The notes: generated from the letters alone by a model not told the origin. A DNA stretch of 64,000 nt from Lathyrus oleraceus (GCF_024323335.1 NC_066581.1:459069197-459133196); one strand, 5' to 3'. Shown: positions 11,149 through 23,080, counted from the stretch's first letter. A program made the numbers and translations.

Positions 11149-13500
11149 ATAAATATTTTAAGAATCACTTAACTAAATTTACTATTACTATCTATTTAGA
11201 TAACTTTTATCAATTATATTCTTTTTTGTATAAAATTAAAATTAAAATATTAAAGAGAAAATGATAACGAATGTCCTACGAATGATACTTGCGTGTTTAA
11301 AAATATAAGTATTTTTAAAATGTGGATTGTTCCCGCCATTAGATCCGAAGACCTATTAAAATATACTCAATTTTATTTTGATTGTGGTGTTGGTTTTTAA
11401 TATTTTATGAATAATTGTACTATTAAATCTTTCAATATTAGTAGCACAGTTGTACACTGTTTTGTTAGAATAAAAAAAAAAAAAAAAAAAAAATAAAAAA
11501 AATAATAGCATATACATAAAATATGCGTGAGAAAAAGCAGTCAACTTTGTGCTAACGTCATTACAAGGAAAGTTAAGGAACAAAAGCTGAGAAAAGTCGT
11601 CATTTCTAACGGCTCAATCCTTGGTTTGCATCAGAGTTTGCTTCTCATAAATCATCTTCATGACGACACCATTATTCTTCTGATTTTGAATGTTTCAGAG
11701 CGTGCTATGAGAAGAAAGGTAAAGGGGACAAAGAGGACAGGCTTTAACAGGATGGAGTTGTTGGGTAATAGACGGCTGAATGCCTCCTTGTTGTCGGCCC
11801 TACACAATCAAAAGGCACAAAAATGGACATCACAAAACCTCATCTGTTGTTCCTGTAAGCCTGTTTCTTACCAATTTCAAACCTTGATGCAAGTGATTTT
11901 TCTTTTTCATTTATTTACTTTTTGTCACTCCATTGTCCTACCTATCTATGTAGAACTTTATCTTTCTTCTGTACACCAATTAATAAAGCTTAATTTTTGT
12001 GAAGGTAAAACCCATCCTTCACATAAAATGACTTTTATAATATGCATTTCTCACCCATTGTTTAACCTTTCATTCCTCCTCAAAGTATTTAAAATAAATT
12101 AATTAAAATAGTTTAGTGATAGAATTTTATGTGAATAAATGGAATGTGAATGTTTTTTATTTAATGAATAAATTGTAATTTTTTTAAATCCTATTATAAC
12201 AAATGTGTTGATTATCTATATTTTTCATGAAAAATAAGGATAATTTTCATAAATATTTTAAATTTTATTTTTAATCTTTCAAAATGTTTTTTCATAAAAT
12301 TGTCATTCTACAATTTGCTATCTACACATTTGATCTATATTACTAAAATCGTCTTTAAAATTGTCGTTAATTGAATCGTTAAATAATAAATCGTTGTTAA
12401 AATTATCGTTAGTTTTGCCGCTAAATTCTAAGAGAGACCAAAAATATAAATAAATTTTTTTTTATGAGGATCATCCTTTAAAATAAATATTACCAAGGAC
12501 TAAAATCGAAATTTTAAAAATTTAAAAATATCACAAATATATTTAATCCAAAAAATAATCGAAGATAAAAAAAAAGATTCAAATATAGATTGAAAAATAA
12601 AACTTACAAATTAAATTCTAACAAAATATTTATATTTTTTTTGCGTGTCATGTACATTTTTGAGTGTATATATTTGTATTTTTACTTATTTATATTATCC
12701 GATCACTATTATAAATAAAAAAATCAGATTTATTGAATAAATGATATATTTAATCATTATTATATATTAAATATATTAATTATTCAATAATTTTTTTTTA
12801 CTTATAATAATAATCAGAAAATATATTTGTATGGAATAAATATATATAAAATGAATAGCACTGTCATTAGACGGTTAGATAGATAAATATGATATGAATT
12901 AATTGTATTAAAATTATATAAAAATATGAATAATTTGTAGTTTCAGTATGATTATATATTTCTATTTTTAATCAACTTGTCAGTTGTACGGTCATAAACA
13001 TAAACATTTTATTACTTGAGTGAATTAAATTAATTTTAAAACCAAAAAGACATAAAAGAATAAAAACGAAAAGTTTTATAAATTAAAAAAGAGAATGTAA
13101 CGACAATTTTTGAAACATGAAAAAATATATAGAATTATGAAACGTAGTAGATTTAAAATCCTAAAATGATAGTTAATGGAAAAAATAGAGCGTAATAAAC
13201 ATCCCATAAGTTTTTTTTATAATAGTTCAATAGATATATTTTATTATATATTTAGATATTTCTACACAAATTTTATAAAATAATGTCATGATATATCTAA
13301 ATGGTGAGATATAATAGATATGAAAGAAATTGGATAATCATATAAGTGTGCAAAATAAATGAGTAATGTATGAATTAAATTTTATAAAAAAAAAGCATGA
13401 TAATATACCTAATTCATAATGATTTTATTATCAAAAAAATAAAATAATTGTATAATTATATATTTATGATTTTTTTATTAATGATGTGAGTTGAATAATT
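11147..13500. other. AT-rich region with an (A)n tract and one unassigned ORF
   Basis: It contains a near-perfect 10-bp inverted repeat at 11296-11319 (TTTAAAAATA, TAAG, TATTTTTAAA) and an A-rich tract at 11471-11505. A less AT-rich island at about 11560-11900 underlies a 191-codon plus-strand ORF at 11527-12102. That ORF has no recognisable domain, signal peptide or family resemblance, so I do not call it a gene. A short irregular ATCGTT/GTCGTT repeat lies near 12345-12425. The rest shows nothing I can assign. Confidence 0.5.
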
Positions 13501-13919
13501 ATAAATATCTATAATTTAAATAAATTAAATGAACTCACTATTCAAAACCGGTCAAAGCCTTAATAAAGGAGACATGTTTATTACTCCGAGAAAACAACAA
13601 GCTCGATTCATGAATATAAATAATTTTACCTGCGTAAGGCCTAAATTACACATATATTTTCTCTATACTTTTTTGGATTCATTAATTGACTTGTGCGTTG
13701 GTGTGCTAATCTTGCAGATCCACCTTCGTGATCCACAATATTGAAGACTTACAGCACAGCATCATGAGTCTAACACAACAATGCAAACATGATTTTTGTT
13801 CTGATTCGAAACAATGGTGTCGTCTATGGAAAATGACTAGTGATTCTCGTGAGTTTCCAATATCAGATCTTGTTTGATACACAAGCTAGTTTGCCGGAAT
13901 AACACGGTTCAAATTTTTG
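13501..13919 (+). other. Possible relic of an LTR end and primer site
   Basis: Near 13813 the sequence ATGGTGTCGTCTATGG resembles the TGG-GCCGTCTGTGGGG primer-site region that follows the LTR in several legume Ty3/gypsy families, and the preceding CTTGTGCGTTGGTGTGCTAATCTTGCAG is LTR-end-like. The match is degenerate and no paired LTR is visible, so this is weak. Confidence 0.3.
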
Positions 13920-14858
13920 GCCTTAATGAGGCCAAAAGAAATCACCATGCAATGAGGAGTTACCACAGTTGAATTCCTCACAATCTACATAAATAAAATA
14001 AGAAAGGGAGGCGAGGACCCCAATAATATGAAAGGATCGACACAACCTCCTCGAAATCATAACCCTAGAGGCAACAAATATCCCAATTGTCCAGAGTGTC
14101 TCGAGATGACCGGAGATGCGAGAGTATGAACCTACCAAAGTCGGTCAGTTTGGGGTTTTTGTTGTCTCATACGATGGCTTCATCCTGGACCACTTTCTTT
14201 GGATCCAGCTCCAACTGAGGAACTAAGGTACTAGATACAACAACTCCCCTTGATCAATCGCATCTTTAAAAGAAACAAAGATGGTATTAATGCCCTCATC
14301 AATAACTTCATTGACTCTCTTCTGCATTGTCGTCATTTTTTTCCGGTATAAATCTCCCACTTTCCAGCACAAGATTCTTTCTCCCTCTTCAAAGTATATT
14401 CAGCTATAGTCGGTTGAGAGGTCAGTGTCGCCAATGAAGCATTCACCTCCTCAATGGCCTTATCGTTGGCCTCTAAAGATGCTTACGACTCGGACACCTG
14501 TGCATCTAGAATTGAGGGTGAGTCATGGGTACCCACCTCTTTCTAAAGGCGAGATATCCTAGCCATCTCTTCTTGGAAGATGGTCAGTTTTCCTTACAAA
14601 CATAGTCGGTCATGGGTGGCCACGTCATATTTCCCTTTCTAGTAATATCTATCCTTAGAGGGATTACCTAGGGTGAGGACATCCCCTTACCCGCAACCTC
14701 CATGGATATCAAAGAGGCTCTACAAAACATTTGAAAGGCAACCTTTAGTTAGCTCCATCTTTTCAGCATCATGAAGATTCTGGAGGAAAGTAAAGTGTCG
14801 CTCAGTCACACTTTTTTCCTTCTGTAAAGTGTGGGGTATCAGAGATTTGAGAACATCG
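13920..14858 (-). pseudogene. Degenerate minus-strand ORF split by the copia insertion (downstream part)
   Basis: The minus-strand translation contains broken but protein-like stretches such as TTMQKRVNEVIDEGIN and LVPQLELDPKKVV, with helical, charged character and many stops. It continues across the copia element into 22214-22570. I do not recognise the family; a retroelement accessory ORF is possible. Confidence 0.35.
14854..14858 (+). repeat. Target site duplication (left), CATCG
   Basis: CATCG precedes the copia 5' LTR. CATTG follows the 3' LTR at 22214-22218. One C-to-T difference is consistent with decay after insertion. Confidence 0.75.
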
Positions 14859-16225
14859 TGTTGGTATAAGCCCTAGAGGCCAATACTTTTGGTACTTGTA
14901 TCGAATTATTTATTAATAATAAAAGGCATTTTCTTTATTATGGTTGATTAATAAAGTCCCTGGAATAGATAGTCCGTTTAATGTATTAAGTGTGACTTAA
15001 TCATGAGAACACATTAAACATAAGGACACTATTCTTAAAGTATCCGTAGTCGAGCTTTAGTGTGAAGTGGGATAACATTAAAGCATTAAGACTATTATGT
15101 TTGTAGACTGATGATCACATCTCATGGATCATGGATAAAGAGTTATCAAGTCTTAAACATAGGTATGAATATTAGGAGTAATATTTATACCGGATTGACC
15201 CGCTATGAGAATACTATATAGAAAGTTATGCAAAGTGTCATAAGTTATTCTCATGGTGATAATAGTGTATACCACTCTTCGACCTGAAACCACTATGGAT
15301 CCTAGATGTAGAGTCGAGTGCTTTGTTGCTGATCCAACGTTGTCCGTAACTGGATAACCATAAAGACAGTTGATGGGTACTCCACAAAGCATGCTGAGGG
15401 ACATGAGTGTCCTAGATGGAATTTGCCCATCCTGCGTAACAGGATAAATGTCTATGGGCCCAATATTGAACTGGACAAGGATGACACGGTCTATACCTTG
15501 TGTTCAATATAGACATAAGGGCAAAGGGGTAATTATACACATAATTATTATCACAGGAGCTTTTGTCAGATCACATGACATTTTCGTGACTTGGGTAGCA
15601 GTGATGTGTTGCTAGATACCGCTCACTGTTTATTATGTTAAATGCGTGATTTAATATAATTGCCAACGCCGCAAAAACCTATAGGGTCACACACAAAAGG
15701 ACGGATTGATGAGAGATAGAATAATTAAGGAACATCGTAAGGTACGGTGTACTTAAGTAGAATACGAAATATGATAAGGTACCAAATACTTAAGTGATTT
15801 TGGCATTTTATGAGATATGGGCCAAAATGCACTTAAGTGGGCTTTTTGGCTTGAAGCCCACACAAGTGGTTCTATAAATAGAACCCCTTGGGTAGAAGCA
15901 TTGTAACTCACTGAGACAGAAAACACAACTGAAGAGTTGGAATTTCGTATCTCTCTCTCACTCAAAGCCTTCATTCATAACAGCTAGCACTGCGATTGAA
16001 GGAATCCGTTCGTGCGGACTGAGTAGAGACGTTGTCATTGTTCAACGTTCGTGATCGCCCCGTGGGTCTGTATCAAAGGTTTTGATCATTATCAGAGATC
16101 TGCACCAAAGGTTCGAATCGCCACAAGAGGTAACGATTCTATCACTAATCATGCCCATTCGTAAGGATCACTAAATGGAGAAATTTTTAAATTCCGCTGC
16201 GCCTTAGATGGCAATTCTCCAAACA
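14859..16225 (+). repeat. 5' LTR of the copia element
   Basis: It starts TGTTGGTATAAGCCC and ends CTCCAAACA, immediately before the primer site. It holds the promoter region described separately. The long minus-strand ORFs at 15153-15404 and 15753-15974 recur in the other LTR and are spurious. Confidence 0.96.
15751..15885 (+). promoter_or_regulatory. Copia LTR core promoter: ACTTAAGT repeats, stem-loop and TATA box in a palindrome
   Basis: The TATAAATA box at 15873-15880 lies in a perfect inverted repeat, GGTTCTA-TAAA-TAGAACC (15868-15885). Directly upstream is another hairpin, GTGGGCTT with a 9-base loop and AAGCCCAC (15837-15861). Three ACTTAAGT palindromes lie at 15751, 15788 and 15831. 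The same arrangement is conserved in the 3' LTR (TATA palindrome 21857-21874). Transcription would begin about 30 bases after the TATA box; this is inferred. Confidence 0.8.
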
Positions 16226-16226
16226 G

Positions 16227-16238
16227 TGGTATCAGAGC
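16227..16238 (+). promoter_or_regulatory. Primer binding site, tRNA-Met type
   Basis: TGGTATCAGAGC, one base after the LTR end, is the standard complement of the initiator methionine tRNA 3' end used by plant copia elements. Confidence 0.93.
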
Positions 16239-16639
16239 CACTTACGAAACCATGAATCTGATAACTGTTTTTGTTCTGTAATAATATGATTAAAGATAGA
16301 ATGAATCAAAGGTTAAATTGAGATCGATCAAGTTACATATATGTGATATATGTAATCCTGATGCAAAATACATTATATATGATATAGTGTTCTCGTTTCG
16401 TTCATCCAAACCCTCAATGATTGTTTTCCTTTGAGCGATCAATGGTCGTTTTCTTCTTGATCCGACATTAGTATGGTGAAGCAATAACGTGTTGATCAAT
16501 CATACTGAATTAACAATCGAGATGTGTTTGACGGTCTGAAATTGGTGCATCATGGTTAGTGACGGCACAAGGGTTGTGTTGTCAGAGAGTTATGCGATTG
16601 GGGTTTGACTGCACAAGAGTTGTGCGTTCTGAACACTTT

Positions 16640-16890
16640 TCTGAACAGTGTTAACCGATTAACGCATATGGTTAACCGGTTAACGCAATGCGAAATAATT
16701 TTTTTGAGATTTTCAAACAGTGTTAACCGGTTAACGCATTTGGTTAACCGGTTAACGCAAGGCGGAAAACAGTTTTGCAAGACATTTTCAAACAGTGTTA
16801 ACCGGTTAACGCATATGGTTAACCGGTTAACGCAAGGCAGAAAAGAATTTTCTAAAAGTTTTCAAACAGTGTTAACCGGTTAACGCAAGG
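16640..16890. repeat. Array of TTAACCGGTTAA palindromes in the copia leader
   Basis: Seven copies, one degenerate (TTAACCGATTAA), in units of about 75 bases: CAAACAGTG, palindrome, GCATATG, palindrome, GCAAGG, spacer. Read in reverse complement, both the palindromes and their flanks match the array in the gypsy solo LTR at 5321-5510. Confidence 0.93.
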
Positions 16891-16993
16891 AAAAGTTCAC
16901 CCGTTCGGCTAGAAAAAGTGCTTTGAAGTATCAAGTGTTGATACGAAACACGACGTCAATTTTAAATGAATTGTTCATTAAAATTTTCGAGCA

Positions 16994-17089
16994 GGGGCGC
17001 TGCCCCTTCGACCCCGCAAAGGGCGCTGCCCCCTTGACCCCTGTCCGCTGAACGGTCAGCGGAACACCCGTTCCCGCTGTCCGGGCAGC
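16994..17089 (+). other. GC-rich cluster of four consecutive hairpins
   Basis: GGGGC-GCT-GCCCC (16994-17006), GGGC-GCT-GCCC (17021-17031), CCGCTGA-ACGG-TCAGCGG (17045-17062) and GCTG-TCCGGG-CAGC (17076-17089) follow each other in a leader that is otherwise AT-rich. The first two share the same loop. Position in the leader suggests RNA packaging or dimerisation, which is inference. Confidence 0.7.
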
Positions 17090-18111
17090 AGACCCCCCGC
17101 TAACTCTGCGTAGTGTGATCGGTCGTCGAAATTTAATTTGATTTTAATTAATTAAAGGAATTAATAATAATAATAAAGTGTTTATTATTGTCTTGTGGTG
17201 ATCGGTTATGGCCTTAGTTTTCCTTTATTCTGCTTTGGATTTTAAAATACGACCTGCGTGTCGTGCCTCTCTCTTAATCTCCCAAATGTAACTTCTTTTC
17301 TCATCTCACTCCCTCGTATGTAAAACGAGTTTCTTTTATGTAATGTAATGATATGAAGAAAGCAAAGAAGTCAGTGCCAAAGGAGGACAACCTTGAAGAT
17401 CTTGCTTGGAGAAGCTTAGATCGTTGTAGGTTAGCTTAGGTTCTCTCATTGGCTTGGGAGAACAATTGCGCTAGGGGCCATAACTGTTTCATTTTGTTTG
17501 TATGTATGTTGATGCATGTGAATGTATGTTGATGCATGTGAGAGACGGTTTATATGATAAACAAGCCGGTGAGATCAAAAAAAAATTGCAATTCCCTCAA
17601 AATAAATATTAAGTTTAAGCTTTCCAAGTTTTAACACTCATCAAGACTAGTATCGAATAATGTAGGTTTCGCCTACGCGAGGTGCATGTTCTATATTAGT
17701 AAGGTGCGATGGGATAATTGTAATATCCAACTGTTAAAACAATGGGTCAAACTTAACTAAACAAATTATAATAAGATTATATATATATTTAGAAGCAAGA
17801 GTTGGGAATGATCCATATGATGGATTGGAATAAGGAGTTATTCACCCAACTGAAATTTTCGAGAGTTATATGAGATACAATTGGAAGGAGTTCCTACCTA
17901 AATAACCTAGTTTTGTGTAATCCGCCTACGCGGACTTAGAACGAAGTGAAATATGGATCTCGACCCACTAGAAAATCTTCCAACGGGATTTTCCGAATCA
18001 AATGATGAGGGTCATTTGTTTTGAGTAAAATAGTGGGAGCATATTTAATTAAAGGCCTAATTGAATATGTCAATGATACTTATATTTTCATTAATCCTTA
18101 TGTAGATTACC

Positions 18112-19377
18112 ATGACAGCAAACACCTCTAACAACATCCTACGATTAATCCTTGATAAGGAAAAATTGTCTGGGACAAATTTTCTGGATTGACACCGAAA
18201 CCTGAGGATTGTCCTCAAACATGATAAAAAGCTGTATGTCTTGGAGACACCTGTTCCTGAAGAGGAACCTCCTAGTTCTGCACCTAAGGCAGAAAGAGAT
18301 GCTTATAAGAAGCATGTCGATGATGCCAATGAAACTGCTTGTCTCATGCTGACTACCATGAACTCAGAATTGCAAAAGTAACATGAGAACATGTCAGCGT
18401 TCGATATGATCGAACACCTGAAGTTGCTCTATCAAGAGCAAGCAAGGCATGAGAGGTTTGAAGTTTCAAAAGCCCTTTTTCAAAGCAAGTTAGCTGAGGG
18501 AGCCCCTGTAGGTCCCCATGTACTCAAGATGATTGGGTATGTGGAAAACCTTGAGAGATTGGGTTTTCCCCTCGAAAAGGAACTTGCAACTGATTTGATC
18601 TTGCAATCGTTGCCAGATAGTTTCAGTCAATTTATCCTAAATTTCAATATGATTGATATGGACAAATCTCTTCCTGAACTGCTCGCCATGTTAAGAACTG
18701 CCGAGCAGAATCTGAAGTCAAAAGGGAAGTCCATTCTGATGATCGGAAATGGAAAGAGACAGAACAAAAGGCCCACTAAGCAGAGTGATAAGGGGAAGGG
18801 CAAGGAAGTTGCCAATCCCAGATCCACTGCTGCTTTGAAGCCTAGTGGAGGCATAGCAAAAGAAGGCACCTGCTTCCATTGCGGTAAGACCGGACACTGG
18901 AAGAGGAACTGCCCAAAGTACCTAGAAGATAAGAAGAATGGAGTAGAGACTTCAACTTCAGGTATTTTTGTTATTAATTTATCTACTTCTGCATCATGGG
19001 TATTAGATACTGGATGCGGTTCTCACATTTGTACAAATGTGCAGGAACTAAAAAGGAGTAGAGATTTGGCAAAAGGTGAAGTCGACCTACGAGTTGGCTA
19101 TGGAGCAAAGGTTGCTGCTTTAGCCGTAGGAACTTTTGTATTGACTTTACCTAGTGGTTTAATAGTTCAGTTAGAGAACTGTTATTATGTACCTGCAACT
19201 AGCAGGAATATTATTTCCATTGCTTGTTTGGACAAGTTTGGTTTTTCATTTATAATAAAGAACAATTGTTGCTCAATTTATTTGAATGATATATTCTATG
19301 CTACTGCACAAATGAACAATGGACTATATGTCCTTGATCTTGAAATGCCTATTAATAACATTAATACAAAAGGGTGA
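18112..19377 (+). pseudogene. Copia gag-protease with two in-frame stops
   Basis: The start is the ATG at 18112 (MTANTSNN). The frame has a TGA at 18190 where W is expected and a TAA at 18379 where Q is expected, then is open from 18391 to 19377. Gag homology (UBN2-type, YQEQARHERFEVSKALF onward) is followed by a zinc knuckle CFHCGKTGHWKRNC and the protease active site WVLDTGCGSHIC. The frame ends shortly after the protease, just where integrase should follow. Both stops fit C-to-T or G-to-A change, the pattern left by cytosine methylation. Gag would form the particle and the protease would cut the polyprotein. Confidence 0.9.
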
Positions 19378-19399
19378 AACCTAACGAGTTAAAACCAAC

Positions 19400-20105
19400 T
19401 AGGTAAGAATATTAAAACTCTTCGATCAGATCGAAGTGATGAGTATTTAATCCTAGAGTTTGATGACCATCTGAAAGAGTGTGGGATCCTATCCCAACTT
19501 ACTCCTCCTGGAACATCCCAATGGAAGGGTGTATCTGAGAGAAGAAATCGAACCCTGTTGGACATGGTCCGATCCATGATGAGTCACACCAATCTTCCAA
19601 ACTCCTTTTGAGGACATACACCATTGACATCAGCTTACACACTTAACCGTGTTCCATCCAAAAGGTTGAAAAGACACCATATGAGATATGGAGTGGTAAG
19701 AGACCACATATGTCTTACATGAAGATTTGGGGTTGCGAAGTTTATGTGAAATGACAAATTTCAACTAAGCTTGAGCCCAAATATGACAAATGCTTATTTG
19801 TGGGGTATCCTAAAGAAACAAGAGGATATTATTTCTACAATCCTTCTGAGGGAAAAGTGTTTGTCGCTCGAACTTGAGTTTTCCTAGAAAGGGATTTTAT
19901 TTCCAAAGGAATCAGTGGGAGGAAAGTAGAACTTGAAGAAATTCAAGAATCACAAAGTATCGATACACCTATGGAGGAATTAGAGCAGGAAACACAAGTA
20001 GTTGTGTAAGAGCAACCTGCTCAAATAGAACAAGACCAGCGTAGGTCAGGCAGGATACATCACCTGCCTGAGATATATGGATATCTGATCAAGGTGATGT
20101 ATTAC
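19400..20105 (+). pseudogene. Copia integrase remnant (second half of core and C-terminus)
   Basis: The translation begins with KTLRSDRSDEYL, the region of the second catalytic aspartate, followed by LTPPGTSQWKGVSERRNRTLLD around the catalytic glutamate, then connection sequence (SYMKIWGCEVYVK, then KCLFVGYPKETRGYYFYNP in shifted frames). The gag-pre-integrase domain, zinc finger and first aspartate are deleted. Stops and frame shifts are frequent. Integration functions must be supplied by another copy. Confidence 0.85.
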
Positions 20106-20107
20106 TC

Positions 20108-20460
20108 ATGGATCAAGATGAGCCCGTGACCTACTCATGGAATCTTCTTTTTGATGAAACTGTAAAAATGTATGGATTCATCAAGAACGAAGATGAGACT
20201 TGTGTCTACAAGAAGGTTAGTGGGAGCATGATCGTATTCCTGGTATTATATGTAGATGACATATTACTCATTGGAATCGATATCCCTACCCTGCAACAAG
20301 TAAAGTTTGGTTGAGGAAATGCTTTTCTATGAAGGACCTAGGTGAAGCAGCCTATATATTAGGAATCAGAATCTATAGAGATAGATCACAAAACTGCTTG
20401 GCCTAAGTCAGAGTACATACATAGACAAAGTGCTGAGACGCTTTAATATGAATGATTCCA
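20108..20460 (+). pseudogene. Copia reverse transcriptase remnant
   Basis: An open segment at 20108-20314 contains MYGFIKNEDETCVYKK and the catalytic LYVDDILLIG. The fingers and most of the palm upstream are deleted: TYSWN follows DEPV directly, where RT normally begins. Downstream, FSMKDLGEAAYILGI is recognisable in another frame. Confidence 0.88.
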
Positions 20461-20470
20461 ATCTGGTTAT

Positions 20471-20833
20471 GTGTTTTGCTTAAATGGTGGCACTGTGAGC
20501 TTGAAAAGTTCAACGCAAGATGCAATTGCTGATTTTACAATTGAGGCCGAGTATATTACTGCCTTAAGTGCAGCAAAGGAAGCTGTTTGGATCAATAAAC
20601 TTGGCATAGTCCCTAGCATTGTGGATCCCATTGGTCTCCATGGTGTTATCGCACAAGCTAAGGAGTCTAGATCACACCAACGATCCAAACACATACTTAG
20701 ACGTTGTGTGAAAATATGTAAAGTACCTACACTTGACAATGTTGCTAACCCACTGACAAAGCCTCTTGCGCAGCAGAAGCATGATGGCCATACTAGATCA
20801 ATGGGCATACGGGGTATGTCTGATTGGCTCTAG
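20471..20833 (+). pseudogene. Copia RNase H remnant
   Basis: The frame contains VSLKSSTQDAIADFTIEAEYITALSAAKEAVWINK and SRSHQRSKHILRR, matching the copia RNase H region with the DSTAEAEY-type motif. It ends with NPLTKPLAQQKHDGHTRSMGI and a stop 14 bases before the LTR. The N-terminal part is missing. Confidence 0.87.
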
Positions 20834-20837
20834 TGCT

Positions 20838-20847
20838 AGTGGGAGAT
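20838..20847 (+). promoter_or_regulatory. Copia polypurine tract
   Basis: AGTGGGAGAT directly precedes the 3' LTR start TGTTGG, the usual copia arrangement. Confidence 0.85.
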
Positions 20848-22213
20848 TGTTGGTATAAGCCCTAGAGGCCAATACTTTTGGTACTTGTATCGAATTATTT
20901 ATTAATAATAAAAGGCATTTTCTTTATTATGGTTGATTAATAAAGTCCCTGGAATAGATAGTCCGTTTAATGTATTAAGTGTGACTTAATCATGAGAACA
21001 CATTAAACATAAGGACACTATTCTTAAAGTATCAGTAGTCGAGCTTTAGTGTGAAGTGGGATAACATTAAAGCATTAAGACTATTATGTTTGTAGACTAA
21101 TGATCACATCTCATGGATCATGGATAAAGAGTTATCAAGTCTTAAACATAGGTATGAATATTAGGAGTAATATTTATACCGGATTGACCCGCTATGAGAA
21201 TACTATATAGAAAGTTATGCAAAGTGTCATAAGTTATTCTCATGGTGATAATAGTGTATACCACTCTTCGACCTGAAACCACTATGGATCCTAGATGTAG
21301 AGTTGAGTGCTTTGTTGCTGATCCAACGTTGTCCGTAACTGGATAACCATAAAGATAGTTGATGGGTACTCCACAAAGCATGCTGAGGGACATGAGTGTC
21401 CTAGATGGAATTTGCCCATCCTGCGTAACAGGATAAATGTCTATGGGCCCAATATTGAACTGGACAAGGATGACACAGTCTATACCTTGTGTTCAATATA
21501 GACATAAGGGCAAAGGGGGTAATTATAGACATAATTATTATCACAAGAGGTTTTGTCAGATCACATGACATTTTCGTGACTTGGGTAGCAGTGATGTGTT
21601 GCTAGATACCGCTCACTGTTTATTATGTTAAATGTGTGATTTAATATAATTGCCAACACCGCGAAAACCTATAGGGTCACACACAAAGGACGGATTAATG
21701 AGAGATAGAATAATTAAGGAACATCGTAAGGTACGGCGTACTTAAGTAGAATACGAAATATGGTAAGGTACCAAATACTTAAGTGATTTTGGCATTTTAT
21801 GAGATATGGGCCAAAATGCACTTAAGTGGGCTTTTTGGCTTGAAGCCCACACAAGTGGTTCTATAAATAGAACCCCTTGGGTAGAAGCATTGTAACTCAC
21901 TGAGACAGAAAACACAACTGAAGAGTTGGAATTTCGTATCTCTCTCTCACTCAAAGCCTTCATTCATAACAGCTAGCACTGCGATTGAAGGAATCCGTTC
22001 GTGTGGACTGAGTAGAGACGTTGTCATTGTTCAACGTTCGTGATCGCCCCGTGGATCTGTATCAAAGGTTTTGATCATTATCAGAGATCTGCACCAAAGG
22101 TTCGAATCGCCACAAGAGGTAATGATTCTATCACTGATCATGCCCATTCGTAAGGATCACTAAATGGAGAAATTTTTAAATTCCGCTGCGCCTTGGATGG
22201 AAATTCTCCTACA
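20848..22213 (+). repeat. 3' LTR of the copia element
   Basis: It matches 14859-16225 closely and ends CTCCTACA. Differences are mainly transitions (for example GTCGAG versus GTTGAG, GTGCGGACT versus GTGTGGACT). Confidence 0.96.
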
Positions 22214-23080
22214 CATTGGGAACTTGTGGAGAGTAGGCGAAGTCCCAGAGCCAAGAACAACGAGTCTTATGGGGGAAGAATCAGATAGCTTGAGCCTCTT
22301 ACTCAGACCCATGGGAAATATCTGATCATGACATCTCTCGGCATCACTAGCATAGGCCAAAGCTCGATCGATTGGCCCTTTGTCCGGCCCAACAGAGGAA
22401 GTCTGACCCGAACAAAAAGAGAATGAGAAGAATGAGTGGCAGATGGACCACCAGGAATAGTAGTAAAAGAAGCAAAATGAGAGAAAGTAGTCGCCCAAAC
22501 TTTCTGTTGAGCTTTCTGCTTGCCAAAAAGATTTTTCACTGCATTCACACCTCTCTGATCCATTGTATATGCTAAGAGAAATCATACAGACCAATATGTC
22601 AAACATATAGAAGGAAAATAGTGCATTAAATTGAATTTCACTCATCACCGAAAAGTTTTTTCCTGTCCAAAGCGTCAACAACATTTATTAGGGACCAAGT
22701 GTCGATTGATCACTTTTTATGCATTAATGGCCCTAAATATAAAGGGTCGACCTATGCCTCATAGATTAGGATCTCTCATAAATCCTACAAGTGTTCTTTC
22801 ATTAATATCTCCTCTGGGGTCATAGATTCTAGAGGATAAGTGTAGGTATTGGATCCTCGGTCAAAATGGGATCAAGCCTATTTATTTCAAATACAGTCAC
22901 AAGAACTAGCTTTCATCTCCTTGGGGAAATCAAGCATCACAAAATTGTTCTTTAGGAGCCTATAGACGACGGTGTGAGCCTTTGGGGTCCGGGGACACAC
23001 CAAAAAGTGAAGGTTCAGGAAACGCAAAAAATGGGGATTTGAATTGGGTTTCATATATGACAATTTTTTACCAAACAAAT
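22214..23080 (-). pseudogene. Degenerate minus-strand ORF split by the copia insertion (upstream part)
   Basis: From 22563 the minus strand reads MDQRGVNAVKNLFGKQKAQQ and continues, after a frame shift near 22380, with GPIDRALAYASDAERCHDQIF and SKRLKLSD up to the copia insertion. Another fragment at 23078-22887 contains VYRLLKNNFVMLDFPKEM. The order suggests one decayed multi-part gene running from about 23080 leftwards to 13920. Family not recognised. Confidence 0.4.

Larger units (their letters stand above)
16239..18111 (+). other. Copia leader (5' untranslated region)
   Basis: About 1.9 kb without a real coding sequence. It carries the TTAACCGGTTAA array (16640-16890), a GC-rich hairpin cluster (16990-17090), and a short direct repeat GAATGTATGTTGATGCATGTG near 17500-17540. 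ORFs across the array on both strands, with recurring VNRLT units, are translations of the repeat. Confidence 0.7.
14859..22213 (+). mobile_element. Ty1/copia LTR retrotransposon, internally deleted (7.36 kb)
   Basis: The boundaries are two LTRs of about 1367 bases that start TGTTGG and end ACA, flanked by CATCG and CATTG. Downstream of the 5' LTR are a tRNA-Met-type primer site and a long leader, then gag-protease, fragments of integrase, reverse transcriptase and RNase H in copia order (integrase before RT), and a purine tract. By eye the LTRs differ at roughly 20-25 positions (under 2 percent), mostly transitions, so the element is older than the Ogre at 33062. Stops and deletions make it non-autonomous. 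Confidence 0.95.

Noticed and set aside
11527..12102. 191-codon plus-strand ORF as a host gene
   Set aside because: No recognisable domain, poor composition toward the end, and no supporting promoter or splice structure. Kept only as a note in the region entry.
15153..15404. Conserved 83-codon minus-strand ORF present in both copia LTRs
   Set aside because: Conservation is explained by LTR identity; the promoter region is on the other strand and no family is recognised.
16556..16883. ORFs on both strands with repeated VNRLT units
   Set aside because: They result from the palindromic TTAACCGGTTAA repeat, which encodes the same residues on both strands.
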